From: Imbricaverruca yamaguchii
Lineage: Eukaryota; Arthropoda; Thecostraca; Neoverrucidae
NCBI GenBank assembly: GCA_034440575.1
Contig: JAOTOL010001547.1
Location: forward strand, 360,001 to 424,000
DNA: 64,000 nt
Direction of reading: 5' to 3'
Below are positions 43,689 to 54,867 of this stretch, piece by piece. The notes beneath the pieces are model-generated. The model was not told the origin of the DNA and did not search any database. It saw only the letters and a program-made list of their open reading frames with translations. Both the position numbers and the translations under genes were made by a program. Within the stretch, counting starts at the first letter, position 1, and each line of letters starts with the position of its first letter.

Positions 43689-44880
43689 GCCCTGCACCGC
43701 TACATGCTGAGGAAATTCCGTCAGCTCAAGGGGCCGATCTTGTCATTATGCGGATGTGCCTGTTGATTGCAGGCTTCATGATGGGCTTCCATACCTATTT
43801 TATGCTTTGTCTCCCGACATTTTAATGGGGGAAAAGCAAATACGCTTGTGCCTGTTTCATGGTGGGATGAGGTATCTACCTCCCCTCCTGCCGGCGTCGC
43901 CCCTGCCCTATAGCATGTCACTCGGTTCAGCGAAGTTCCGGTCACCAGCTAGTATTATCTAGTATACTGATCCGCTACTTTCATCATGCGGTTTCTGGTA
44001 CCTTATAGTACCACAATGTACCGTTCACGTAAACGGCAGCGTTGCAGCTCACGAGTAAAAGTCCGGAAGTCGTCCGTTTGGGGCGTCTCGGTTGCGTGCC
44101 GCAGTTCGGAGCTGAATTTGAGTGACACTATTAGTACTTTTGCTGACAGTGAGCCAAAGTTTCTGATACATTTCTTGAAGAATTGGTGTGTTTTGCATAA
44201 CCTATGGTTTCTTACTCAAAGTTTAAATAGGTGAGTAGACGAATGGTGCGCGGATGTGTAACTGCCTGTGAGTGAAGGTGTTGTGCTGTTTTTTTGTTGA
44301 TTTTATTTCTGTGGAAACTAGGAAGCTTAGATGTATAATAATTATAATTTTATGTTTGCTTCTTGCTCATGGCAATTTAGAGCACGGGTCCCGACCACTA
44401 AAGGACTATGTTGGAATTTGGCATACTCTGAGGTGGTCATTGTGTAGATTTTCACCAAGGATTCAAATTACAAAGTCTGGGGGTGCTTTTAACTTGGGCT
44501 GGCTTCAGCAGAGATATGGGTGTGCATCTAAAGACTGATCTTCAGGACCTTGAACCTGTCCAGGATCAACAAAGTGGTCAATTCATTGTGACTGGTAGCA
44601 ATCCAGCTGTCTTCAATCTTTTCCGAGAAGTGCACACACATCCAAAGTTTGTGAGACACTTCAGTCTCCAGGGACTGTGTCTTAAAATCGCTTTTGTGTG
44701 GAGTGGAGGTGGGAGATGTGATGTCAAAAAGGCCACCTGATGTTTATAATTGTTTTTTTTTAATGTGCAAATGTACCTACTTACCTGCCAGTATTTTGCC
44801 TATTGGGTGATTTGCCCTTTGTTGATTGTTTCATGATGGTGTGGTCAATAGTGTATCTGCTGCCCTTGCAAGTTGACAGT
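43689..44880. other. Intergenic with two coding-like open frames of unknown nature
   Basis: Frames at 44272-44538 (88 codons) and 44483-44740 (85 codons) have mildly coding-like composition. The second includes QDLEPVQDQQSGQFIVTGSN and PAVFNLFREVHTHPKFVRHF. No family was recognised and no splice sites support them. Confidence 0.25.
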
Positions 44881-44883
44881 GTT

Positions 44884-45168
44884 GCTGTGGGGGGTTTTTT
44901 TGGGGGGGTGGTGGGGGGGGTTTTTGTGTTTTTTTTTTGGGGGGGGGGTTTTGTTTGGTTTGGGTGGGGGTGTGGTGGTTGGGTGGGTGGTGGGGGTGGG
45001 TGGGGGGGGGGGGGTGGGGGTGTGTGGGGGGGGGGGGGGGGGTGGGGGGGGGGGGGGGTGGGGGTTTTTGGTGTGTGGGGGTGGGGGGGGGTGGTGTTGG
45101 GGGGGGTGTGGGGGGGGTGTTGGGGGGGGGGTGGGTGTGGGGGGTGTGGTGTGGGTGGGGGGTTGAGG
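44884..45168 (+). repeat. Nearly pure G/T tract
   Basis: About 285 bp in which almost every base is G or T, with G-runs up to about 18. It could form many G-quadruplexes. Long open frames in five frames here (Gly/Val/Trp on plus, Pro/His/Thr on minus) are artefacts. Flanking sequence is ordinary, so the tract is either a real low-complexity array or a read or consensus artefact. Confidence 0.9.
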
Positions 45169-45674
45169 AAGCCATGCATGCATTGAACAAATCGGGCAGT
45201 TCCTTGAGTGCAGCCATTTATAAAACAAGTATGCTGAAACCATAAGGTTGTTTGTGCAGTGGCATGGTTGAGGTTGTTGTGAGTTTAATTTTGGGGCATG
45301 GCATCTTTGATTTTGTCTTAATGGTTGTAATTGTGACAAACCAAGTAATTTGTATGTGACATCACAAATGCAGCATCTTGAAGATTAACAATGTGATTTA
45401 TATCTTAAATGCATCTGACTTGTGACACAGTTTGACATCATGTTTGCCTCTAATGTACTTGTATGCTACATTTTAACCCATTTATTATGTATTGTTGGAA
45501 TCATTTCATGACTTGTAATAATGAGGCATTCATCATCAATTTAATCATCATGTTCAACCCACATGTTCACCCTAAGCGAACTGTGGATTTTAGCAGAACT
45601 ATAATTCAAATTAGGGTTTCAACATCAGTATATTTACAGCTTAAGGTGATTTCTTGGAATATCTTTTATTAATG

Positions 45675-45960
45675 CATTGTTTATGAATGTGCTGAACATG
45701 GTGTGACCACTCATTTCATCTGAAAGTGCATACTTTACAGTTGGGAGGCAAAGTATCACCCAAAAGGGGGCTTGGGGTTCAGAAATATATCACAAAAAGT
45801 ATTGTTCTTTGTCAAGACAATGACAAGTTTGTGCTAATTTGCAACATTGTTCTTTGGTTTAGGGCTCATTTCATGATTTTCCATGTAATTCTAAGCTGTG
45901 ACAGTACCTTGGTTAGGTAGGCATGCTTTGGTGTTCATCTGAGGATTCAAGTTATGCAAT
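45675..45960 (+). repeat. Interspersed repeat family D, copy 5
   Basis: Same orientation as 2246. TTGTTTATGAATGTG, TGTGACCACTCATTTC and GGGCTTGGGGTTC are shared landmarks. Confidence 0.7.
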
Positions 45961-46537
45961 TTTTGTAGTTTGAAGTGAATGTGTTAGCCATTTTTACATT
46001 ATGGATCAATGCAAGACTGCACTGTGGTTTGGATGTATTTCACAGAATGGTATGTCTTCACCTGAAGGCATGAAGGCAGTTCCAGAGGCTCCTCACAACA
46101 AAGTGTGGTTGGTATCTGAGCTATATTTTAATGAAATACCAATTTCTCCTCACAGTTCATTCATCTTAATTGTTGCTCATGGAAGAAGACTTGCTCAGTG
46201 CAAATACAATGCTAAAGATGCATTCCATTATTGGAAAACCTATTTCTAATCTTGAAAATAAACTTTCCAAAAATGGTAATTGGGTCAGGTGGGTGGTGTG
46301 ATTTTTTGCATTGTATGAAACAATGATATTACATTGATATATGGAGTTTCTGAGGTAAAGCACACCAAACTAGCATCATTCTGGAAAGAAAGTGCAACAA
46401 GAAAAGCAACCCATGCATCCAACACTTGTGCTTCCACTTAAAAAAAATGACATGAGAGAAGAGAAAGAAATGCAGGGAAAAATAGCTACATAGCTAATAC
46501 CCAAAAATGACTACATAGCCCAGTGTAAAATAATTGA

Positions 46538-46745
46538 CGATGTGGCCTGGAAATTCACAGTTAATGGAATTGTGTTATTTCATCCTTGTCTTAGGTTTTT
46601 ACCATTTTGTCACATGTGTGGGCAGTCATTATACACATGACTGCTAAATAATGTAAAATGCATGTGACTGAAGTGAAAGGCATTCCACTTTTTTAATCCT
46701 TAAGTGGCGATCCTTTATTTTCTTCCAATCTTTCACTATTCCCAA
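46538..46745 (-). repeat. Interspersed repeat family G, copy 1
   Basis: Reverse-complement partner of 61905-62103. Words GTGGCCTGGAAAT, TTTTTACCATTTTG, ACTGCTAAATAATGTAAAAT, GCATGTGACTGAAGTGAAAG and GCATTCC occur in mirrored order at the other locus. Confidence 0.75.
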
Positions 46746-46786
46746 GCAACTTCTTTCTTCATCCACACAGTTAATGGTGAAGTAAT

Positions 46787-46849
46787 TTTAGGACACTGAC
46801 ATAGCCAGTAGCAATAGCAGTTGATGTGCCCCCAAGCCCAAACATGGAA
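46787..46849 (+). mobile_element. Mini stem-loop retroposon M7
   Basis: About 63 bp with AATAGCAGTTGATGTGCCCC then CAAGCCCAAACATGG, flanked by AAGTAAT (46780-46786 and 46850-46856). The stem has decayed. Confidence 0.6.
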
Positions 46850-46856
46850 AAGTAAT

Positions 46857-48656
46857 AAATCAACATGATACCATAATTTGACAATATGATACATATATAT
46901 GTAGCATGAGTAGTCCTAGCCAAGCAAGTGTCATCATTATGACACAGATTGTCAGGTCTGTTCATGGTGCCAAATCACTTTTCATTGTGTTTGTCATTTA
47001 ATTTTGGTGACATCATTTTTGTTAAGTAGAGATTTTGTTGTGTGTATAAATCATTAAGGAGGATTTAAACTAAAACTAAGCATTTTGATAGGGATGAGTG
47101 TATAATGTGTTGTTTATTGTGTGTCAGAATGTCCAGGTATGAATATAGATAAGTGTCCACATATATATCATAAACTACAATGATACATTGATTCTGGGGG
47201 TGTTAAAGCCCAGTAGAAGCAAAAAAGGGCAGTTGCAGCTAATGTACCTCAACTAACCCCAACAATTTGTAACAAGGTAACAGCTGCACCTATGAATGTC
47301 AGATGCACCACACCTATACCAGTCAGTTGCGGATTGTTCTAGACCTCTTTCTAAGCACTGTTACCATGCTGTGTGATCTTCAACCTGCATCATCTATGGT
47401 ACACTGCTAGTTATATGCAAACTGTGTGGCATTCAAATATTTGTGTATTTAATCATGGTTCATTTTAAGCTCGCAAAATAATTTCCCATGAAGAAAGGCA
47501 TTGCTCAGTGGCCTGAGGAACCACTACACAGCACTAAGCTTCAACACAACACACTAGTGATTATCAGGATGTTCATTGGTGCTGCATAGCTGTAATTAAA
47601 TGCATCAAGCTCCACTTAAAGCATTGGTCACAGGTCTGGCTAGGCCTCAGGTCAACCCCACATTTGGAAACTTGATAGAATGTTGGTTAAGTCCACTGCC
47701 TCCACCCATTTCAAGGTAAAAATTGGCAATGAGATTGCATTTCTAACTTAGAATAGCCCCGGAACTACCAACTGTTGAGCCAAAAAGTAATCTGAGTTCA
47801 AACCATATCCATGAACTTAATGACATGGAGATGGTGCAGGGACGATGCCCACATATCAGTCCAGTCATCTGTTCATGGTCAGATATGGCGTAGCAACAGA
47901 GTTTTACCGGAAGCTCCGAAAACGTCTCAGAGGCAACTGAAAGCTTCATTTGGTTCTGTTGAGTGGCTTGGAAGCTATCCACCAAAAAAAAAAATAGTGG
48001 GGAGATTGCATCAACTCCTTCCCTTACTTTTCAGTAGCAAGTATTAAGGCTATCATTAGACTCTGCATCTAATCATTTGAAAGCAAAAACGACGATGTAT
48101 TGCTCCACATGGGCATACTATGGTCACACATGTGCATTTTAGATGCAAATATGATGATTATGTTGGTGAGAACTCATCAAGTTCGCTTTCTCCTAATTTG
48201 ATGAAGGCAGTTGTCATGCAATCCCAAAACAAGGGAACAAAAGTGAACATGGCAAAAACATAAAGTATAGGCACCTGATGACTGTTGAAGACTAAGGCTA
48301 TAATTGCATAAAATATTGTAACTCTGATGATAAGCATAACCCCCAACTCTGCCATGTCACCCCCTGACATCTTGCTTACTTGCCAGTGATGCTTGGGAAG
48401 TGTTGTTAAGTCACATCATCGTTCTGCTCATCATTGGTTTGTTTTTGTGAGCCTTTGTAGCATGTAATCTGCGATGGACGATTGCTTCACACGGCCTGTT
48501 TACACGTGTCAGAAACCCGGAAGAATCCTGACGTCAGCAGGACTGGGCAAGACCCAGCAAAACCCGACGTGGGATATGATATAATAGCTCTGTTATACAT
48601 CGGCGACAGGCAACTTGAAATATTTGTGGTTGCTGTTTGGCCTTTTGGTGGGTATA
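46857..48656. other. Intergenic, nothing recognised
   Basis: AT-rich sequence without a supported exon or RNA. Confidence 0.3.
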
Positions 48657-49462
48657 TTAACCCGTCCCGTCTCGGGGGTCTTCAACCGCTCCCCTGGCGC
48701 GCCCAAATTTGGCATACTTTTTCCCACATAAATTTGGCATGCTGTTTCAAAATCTTGAAGTCAGGTCATCTAGGGTCAACGAGATAGTTTAGGTCAAGTG
48801 AGGTCACCTCCAAAAAACGTTCAACCAGTCGTCATGCTTTAACAGATGCAGATATGTTAATGAAACTTTCAGCATTTGCTTATTTGCTTTGCTTTGGGGA
48901 TGCAACAAAATGTATGAGTGGAATTTCATTTTTTTCCGTTTTTGACTACATGTAAATTTCCCATATTTGCCAAATGCAGTTTAAATAGAAGATTCTGGCT
49001 CAAGTAAGCATTTTGTATTAGGGCAAGTTGATTTTCAACGTTTCTCGGTCTGCTCTACCAATTGGAAAAGGAAAATTAAAGAAAACTTGAAAACTCAAAA
49101 TGTTTTAATTACAAAGTTTTTGGTGGGCCAGAAAACAATTATGGCCCTGGTCGATTTCGCTGTCCTTTTCTCATTCCAAATAAATTTTGTTTTTCACATA
49201 TCCCCCAAAATGAACTCCCCAGAGCCAACAACATAATGCAAGTCATGAAAAGTTGTAAATATATATCCTCCTGGTGACGTCACTTTTGGGGTAATTGTTT
49301 TGGGGGTGGATCCGGACCCTACTCATCGAGCTCTTTCCGATGACACCTCTTTCGTTTTCGTGCGACGCTTAGTTTGGATTTTAGAGTGGGGTTACTATCC
49401 GCCCTCCCCCCCCCCCCCGAGACGGGGTATGAGGATCTGACCAGGAAGACGGCACGGGTTAA
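48657..49462 (+). mobile_element. piggyBac-like MITE, family A, copy 4 (best ends)
   Basis: It starts TTAA|CCCGTCCCGTCTCGGGGG and ends GACGGCACGGG|TTAA. The inverted ends share CCCGTSCCGTC, with a second inverted block (CCGTCTCGGGGG versus CCCCCGAGACGGGG) inside. TTAA targets and ends starting CCC are the hallmarks of the piggyBac superfamily. At 806 bp with no transposase it is non-autonomous. Confidence 0.9.
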
Positions 49463-49794
49463 AAAGATAAAAAGAGTACTCTAAGCATCATGGATAAACA
49501 TTTTGGTGAATAAACTGTCCTTTCTGCTGTCACTTATAATATACCCTGTACTGCAATCTAAATATGTACAAAAGATTGGTATACCTAATTCGCACACATG
49601 TTTTTGGAAGGAGGCTCATGTCACCAAATTGAGTCTGCATTAGGGGGGAACTTTGTGTACTTTGTTGTTATTGCAACACCAATTGACAGGTTTGATATTG
49701 GGTCTTTGATGTTGCATGGAATGAATGAACTGAAAATTTGGCTTGGCAGTATATAACATCGTAGGAAGTCGATCCTTTCTATGCATCACCCATG

Positions 49795-50060
49795 TGGTTA
49801 TTTATCAAATTCTTCAATGTTGGGGTGGGCGCTACACAGTGATAAATTATTTGTGAAATAGGGTGGAAAATACCACTTTCTGAACACTCAAACTACATCC
49901 CTCTCTAAGAAGTATCAACATCCTACTCCTTGATGCGTGCTTATGAAGTCTTCGTGTCTCCTTTCGCCTTTCTAACATTATGTCGTTTATAAGTATCATG
50001 TTAATGCTCCTGATAACAAATGTTAATGCTCCTGATAATAAGCCCTAATAACTAACCTCA
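49795..50060 (+). repeat. Interspersed repeat family B, copy 2
   Basis: GCTACACAGTGATAAATTAT, TACCACTTTCTGAACACTCA, AAGTATCAACATCC and TTTATAAGTATCATGTT match the 58.1-kb copy closely. The right half is absent. Confidence 0.75.
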
Positions 50061-50990
50061 ATGTTGGGGTCGCTACCGCCTTAACCCTCACCCAGGCTCG
50101 GTTTTTGCACCTTTGTCCCTCATCTTGGTAAGTGATCAGTTTTTTACACTTCAGTTTTCGGTACCCTTTTCAGCTTTTTAACAACATATTTTCCTTTGGT
50201 TTTCTATTAACATAGCATAAGCGACCTCATTGCCACGTCCTCCGTAAAACTATTACCATTTGGTGCAAGACACCTTGCAGTAATCTAGTGGTTCAATAAA
50301 CAAGCAACCATGACGCTTCATGGCACATTGGATAGATGACGTCAGCCCGCTAGTATGACGTTGGCAGAAGGTAGCGTGACGTCAGAGTTCGCATCCTCCT
50401 ACTTTCTACTGCCGCCTGCAGATTGCTGCCGCTGTCGTCGTGAACGTCGGGTCCACCGATTCTGCCGGAATTCTGTCACTTCTATGCAGGAATCTGTTAG
50501 GAATTTGTTGGGCATTGGTATCTTATCATGGCAAAATGTGGGTCGTGTCCTATGCATTACCGGCTCGCTTTAACCCCGGGTGGTAGGTTCAGCTGACGAT
50601 GGAGCTTGAACGGTGCTGTGGAGCATGCGTATTTATTTATTTATTTAACAATACATGCCCTCCACGTGCAGTGGCTGTTACGGACAGTCTGGTGTGTTGG
50701 CGACACATTGCACCCTAGTTTTCAATTATGCCCCGGTTCCTATGCAAGCACTGCGTAGCGTACGACCCGGGTGCATAAGCCACTTCATCGAGCACTGTGG
50801 CTGAATTTTGTATGATCAAAAACAAAAATTCGCCATGTTTGCGTACAGCATACACATGCAATGCTGTATATGCTGCATGCTCCGGACCTCATGGTCATAC
50901 GCTCCTCAAAGGATAATAATGATCAGGTGTTTACGGTCCTCATCCGGGCTTTACTGATCGGAGACTGATCAGTGTTTTAACCCCAAATGG
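50061..50990. other. Intergenic, nothing recognised
   Basis: Contains (ATTT)n at about 50630-50648. A 72-codon frame at 50355-50573 has no known match. Confidence 0.3.
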
Positions 50991-50994
50991 CAAA

Positions 50995-51420
50995 CAACAA
51001 TCTTTGTTATAAACCGTTGTTCATGATTATCCTGCTTATGAACCAAATGTAACGAACTTGATGTTCAAAAACCGTAAGTAGTACTGACCGTTTGCGGTAC
51101 GAACCGTTGCCAATGGGAACTTGACATCTAAGAACTTGATGCACTGCGCCTATTTTGCCCGTCAGCCTTTACTTGCAAACCGTCCTGCAGTATGAACATT
51201 TTGGTTCATCCAGCTTTTGCTTTTTATATTTTTTTCTTCATAAATATTTACCGTTGCGAAATTTCAGTTTCACAGACCATCAACATTCTCATCTTTAAAT
51301 TGTATCAAAATGATGTAATGCGAACCTTTGATACGAACTTTATGCAATACAGACATCTACTTACAAACTACGGTATATGAAATGCTTTCAACATGAACAT
51401 TATTTTGCAAGCTTTTGTTT
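50995..51420 (+). repeat. Decayed array with ACGAACCGT-type words
   Basis: ATGAACC, CGAACCGTTG, GAACTTGATG and AAACCGT words recur at roughly 30-bp intervals. No exact unit can be drawn. Confidence 0.35.
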
Positions 51421-51564
51421 TGAGCCTGTTCCTGCGTTTTGGTAACTACTGGCTTGTCTGATGTCTTTGTTGTCCCTAGGTATGCTGTTGCAACCTCTTA
51501 CGTGTTCCTGCTTCCCTGAAGATGTTCCTAATGATCTCGGCATATCCTCAACGCTCCGAATTTC

Positions 51565-51857
51565 TCAACATGCATTGTGTTCTTGCGGCTCTTGCCACGT
51601 TGTTTTGCGACGTCACAGACCAGATTTCCCTGACATGTGTTATGGGCACAAAATGTCAAAATTTGTTTTGTAACGCAAAAAGGTAGTCAACGCGAGCTAA
51701 AGCACAAATCCACCACCACCACCTGACATGTGTTGTGTTCTTCGTCTTCTGTTAGGTCGTGTGTGACGTTACAGGACGGATTTTATTCGCACGCATTGTG
51801 TTCGCGCGACTGTTGCCATGCGATCTGTGGCGTTACAGGCCGGATTCCGGCAGCCGG
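51565..51857 (+). repeat. Three diverged ~64-bp units, each with an acceptor-like site, upstream of the Bcl-2 exon
   Basis: Units share GCATTGTGTTCKYGCGRCT-like, GTTRCAGRCCRGATT-like segments. The acceptor-like CAG is at about 51616-51618 (GACGTCACAG), 51772-51774 (GACGTTACAG) and 51836-51838 (GGCGTTACAG); the last two are 64 bp apart. The last is the best-placed acceptor for the coding exon. Confidence 0.6.
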
Positions 51858-52505
51858 ATGCCGCCTGCGCCTGTGCCGATCGCGTCCGCCTCGGCTGAGC
51901 CGCGCCTGCGGACCGACAGCGACACGCAGACGGAGGAGGCGCCGGCGTCGCGTCGCGTGCCGGTGATGGCGGAGCCGGGCCCGGCCGAGCCGACGAGCGC
52001 CTGCGGCGGCGCCCAGCTGGCGGCCGGCTGCCTGCTGTCGCGCGTGCCGCTGCTGGGCTCGCTGCTGCCGCACCGCTGCACCGACAAGGCCACGCAGACG
52101 CACCGCGACCCAGTGCAGGCCGAGGCCGAGAAGCTGGCGCTCGACATCGTCTTCTACGCCATCGGCAAGCACCGCCAGCCGACCAGCGACCGGGTGTGTC
52201 GCACGCTGCGCCGCTGCGTCGACGAGATCCTCGTCAAGCACCGGCTGCTGCTCACCGGCATGGTGGGCCGCCTGCAGATCCGGGAGGAGACCGCCTACCA
52301 GACGTTCGTCGGCGTCGCCGACGAGCTGTTCGAGCACGGCCACGTGACGTGGGCGCGAATCGTCACGTTCTACGCGTTCGGCGCGCGACTGGCGCTCTAC
52401 TGCCAAGACAAGCAGATGGAGGACTTTGTGGCGGAGATCGCGCGCTTCATAAGCCTGTACGCGACCGACAACCTCACCGGCTTCGTGCGGCAGGAGGGAG
52501 GCTGG
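51858..52505 (+). CDS. Bcl-2 family apoptosis regulator (Mcl-1-like), 5' coding exon
   Basis: Multi-BH-domain proteins of this kind control mitochondrial outer-membrane permeability. ATG at 51858 opens 216 codons. A variable Pro/Ala-rich N-terminus is followed by a BH4-like helix (residues 88-105). BH3 is at 113-129 (VCRTLRRCVDEILVKHR; the usual Gly before Asp is Val). BH1 is at 156-175 (ELFEHGHVTWARIVTFYAFG) and the start of BH2 at 208-216 (GFVRQEGGW). Exactly after the BH2 Trp comes GTAAGT, phase 0, the position of the intron conserved across animal Bcl-2 genes. Spacing BH3-BH1 and the GRLQI word fit Mcl-1 better than Bok. The exon for the rest of BH2 and the tail anchor was not found in the remaining 11.5 kb. 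An upstream acceptor at 51838 would give a 19-base leader before the ATG. The 154-codon plus-strand and 279-codon minus-strand frames here are shadows. Confidence 0.93.
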
Positions 52506-53700
52506 GTAAGTGCACGCGCTGTGCTTGTGCCAGACGGCACTCCCCGCCACGCCGTCGTTACTGTGAGATTGGTGTCCTTGGCACGGTAGTAAGACAGTGT
52601 GCTGTGTGTTATCGGGTATCAATGTGTCAGGGAGTGATGGCTATACGGAGTGATAATTAAAACAAAATCGGACCTTGCGAGACAGCATGACTACCGGATA
52701 ATTAATGGGCGTTGGTTTTCTTCGGGAGGCGGGCTGGGTCCCCGGGTGTCAGGCGTGATGTCTATTTGGCGCTTTCCCCCATAAAACAGCTCCTTTGTTC
52801 AAGTGCCACACGCCTTCCATAGCAGTTGTGAGGCATCACATCGTTTGCGCCGTTAATTACGTGTGCTACTTGGCGCCTGATATTTATTTTACGGCTGCGG
52901 TTCTGGCAGGATGTCGATTCCATGCGCTCATATTCTCCGGGGTTACTCGTATGCCTTTTGAGACATTGCTCCCAGGTTCGGTTTTATCCTCACACCTTGT
53001 GATAAGGCAGGGTTTCGAATTATTGAAGTCGTGGAAATAGAGCATCATCAGGCTATGTTCTCTTCCCACCATGTTTCAAATTTATCTTGAATTGCTTGCC
53101 AGAGGTCAACTTACATTATACGTGGCGAATATTTAGACAGAATATGCGCTCAGAAGTTGAAGCTGAGTGTATAGAACATTCATTACAATAATGTAAATTG
53201 CCAATGATGACTTCAGGGTAGGTCGTGAGTTAATTTTTATGTGTATTCAGTGTAACGATTGTATTTGCACTACTTTGCTGCTAATCTATGTGTATTAAAA
53301 TAACAGTAAGTGCATGGATAATAATGTCCGGTAGTAATGCTTCTGAGCTAGTGAATACCGAATCAGGCCATGGCCACAGGCGGGAAATCCGTGGCATTCC
53401 TGAATGCCATGTACGGAAAACAAAAGTGGCAGGGAAATCCCCTCTTGCACGGTACCACGAACCGGCCTGCTAACCCCCGCGGCCAAGGAGTCATGTGAGG
53501 GCCAGCCAGGGTCATTAGTTCGACCAGGCCACACAGCACGCAGGAAGAGCTTATGTGTCTGATCGTCCTCTGCGGAGCTCACGCCCAGAATGACAATGTT
53601 TTCCAACGCTGCACTCCAACGAACTGAAGTTGCGAAAGTACATGCATCGTGGTTGCTCAAGAGGCTAAATGGAAAACTTCCGTTATGTATATATGTAAAT
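52506..53700. other. Probable Bcl-2 gene intron, nothing recognised
   Basis: Contains a 121-codon minus-strand frame (53295-53660) without a recognised family. No second Bcl-2 exon was seen. Confidence 0.35.
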
Positions 53701-53712
53701 AAATATAAATAA

Positions 53713-53757
<45 letters not shown>
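53701..53757 (+). repeat. (TA)n microsatellite
   Basis: AAAT units pass into about 19 TA units. Confidence 0.92.
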
Positions 53758-53759
<2 letters not shown>

Positions 53760-53912
53760 AGCTTAGTGTAAATGGCATAGTAGCTGAGCGTGGTCCAGGG
53801 TAAGTTGCAGAAGTATTTACGGAGTTAAGTCGTCCGACATTCAATAATTGTGAACTTACTTAGTCGTCCGCGCACCATTATTTACATGATGCTGATGTTA
53901 ACCATCAGTGTT

Positions 53913-53977
53913 GGGCGCTGTATAACTTTTGCAGTTGATGCGCCCCAAAACTCGAATAACAACAACAACAACAACAG
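53913..53977 (+). mobile_element. Mini stem-loop retroposon M8
   Basis: 65 bp. It starts exactly at the stem base GGGCGC (53913-53918) with partner GCGCCC (53940-53945), then AAAACTCGAATAA and five or six CAA units. Flanked by perfect 11-bp duplications CCATCAGTGTT (53902-53912 and 53978-53988). Confidence 0.92.
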
Positions 53978-54094
53978 CCATCAGTGTTCATTGAGTACGA
54001 TGGGCTTCGTTTACCCACCCACCCCGTATTTCCAGTGATGTTAAAGTAGGTTTAACAGCCTATGTATGTATTGTGGCCAATCCAAACATGCTTC

Positions 54095-54148
54095 GAGGGC
54101 GCAAAATGACCTTGGCAGTCGACACGCCCCTAAACACTTGCTCCGCCA
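54095..54148 (+). mobile_element. Mini stem-loop retroposon M9
   Basis: 54 bp with GAGGGCGCAAAATGACCTTG then GCAGTCGACACGCCCCTAAA, flanked by CCAAACATGCTTC (54082-54094) and CCAAACTTGCTTC (54149-54161), 12 of 13 identical. It is only 117 bp from M8. Confidence 0.85.
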
Positions 54149-54207
54149 CCAAACTTGCTTCTGCCATTCCCTCGAATAAGGACACGTTTATCGATGATGA
54201 GTCCACT

Positions 54208-54440
54208 GAAAATTGCCACCATAAGCATTCAACCACTGCTGAACGTTTAGCTTGCGCACTTGTAACAACTGCATCGTTGTCATTGAAAGGTGACTTATCA
54301 TATTTGCCATGTAAAGGTGTTGAAAATTGTCACATTGAGCATTCAATCACTGCTGAACGTTTAGTTTACGCGCTTGTAACAACAGCTGTGTCGTTTTCAT
54401 GGAAACGTGACATGTCCGGTTTGCCATATAAAATGTGTTG
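54208..54440 (+). repeat. 114-bp tandem duplication that keeps reading frame
   Basis: Copies start at 54208 and 54322. Translated, both read ENCHxxHSxTAERLxxALVT with later similarity, and their one length difference is 3 bases. No protein family was recognised. Whether the frame is used is unknown. Confidence 0.8.
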
Positions 54441-54867
54441 AAATGTACGTCGAGTGGTGATTTGCAATGATATAGTCGCCCGCAGTTGGCCAAGATATTC
54501 TCAATTTTGCTTCGGTTTATATCTGATGCCTGAATAAGAATGCAGTACGCCGTAACAACACCACTTAGTCCCACATCAAGAATGGAAAAGCCGCGCAGCT
54601 GCCGGGTTTCGAGTCGTTCTCCCAAAGCTAAAAATATATGCTTTAAGACTAAGCTAAAGCGTGTCCCCCTGACGCGTCGTAATAGCCAATCATAATTAAG
54701 TTGCTTTTCTGATGGGCACCATGAGTGGCTATGATACATTGGAGGTTGATGCATCGATGGATTTGTTGCATTGGATGCTTTGATCGTTGTATGACAAGTT
54801 GCAGCGTATTACCATTGCGTTATATGCTGCATTAGAGGTTTTGAGCACTGAAGGTTTTGAATGCACT
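54441..54867. other. Intergenic or intronic, nothing recognised
   Basis: No feature was seen. Confidence 0.3.

Noticed and set aside
44781..45339. Long Pro/His and Gly/Val/Trp frames at the G/T tract
   Set aside because: Pure composition effect of the low-complexity tract.
51783..52622. 279-codon minus-strand frame opposite the Bcl-2 exon
   Set aside because: Shadow of a GC-rich exon; the BH motifs are on the plus strand with a correct splice donor.
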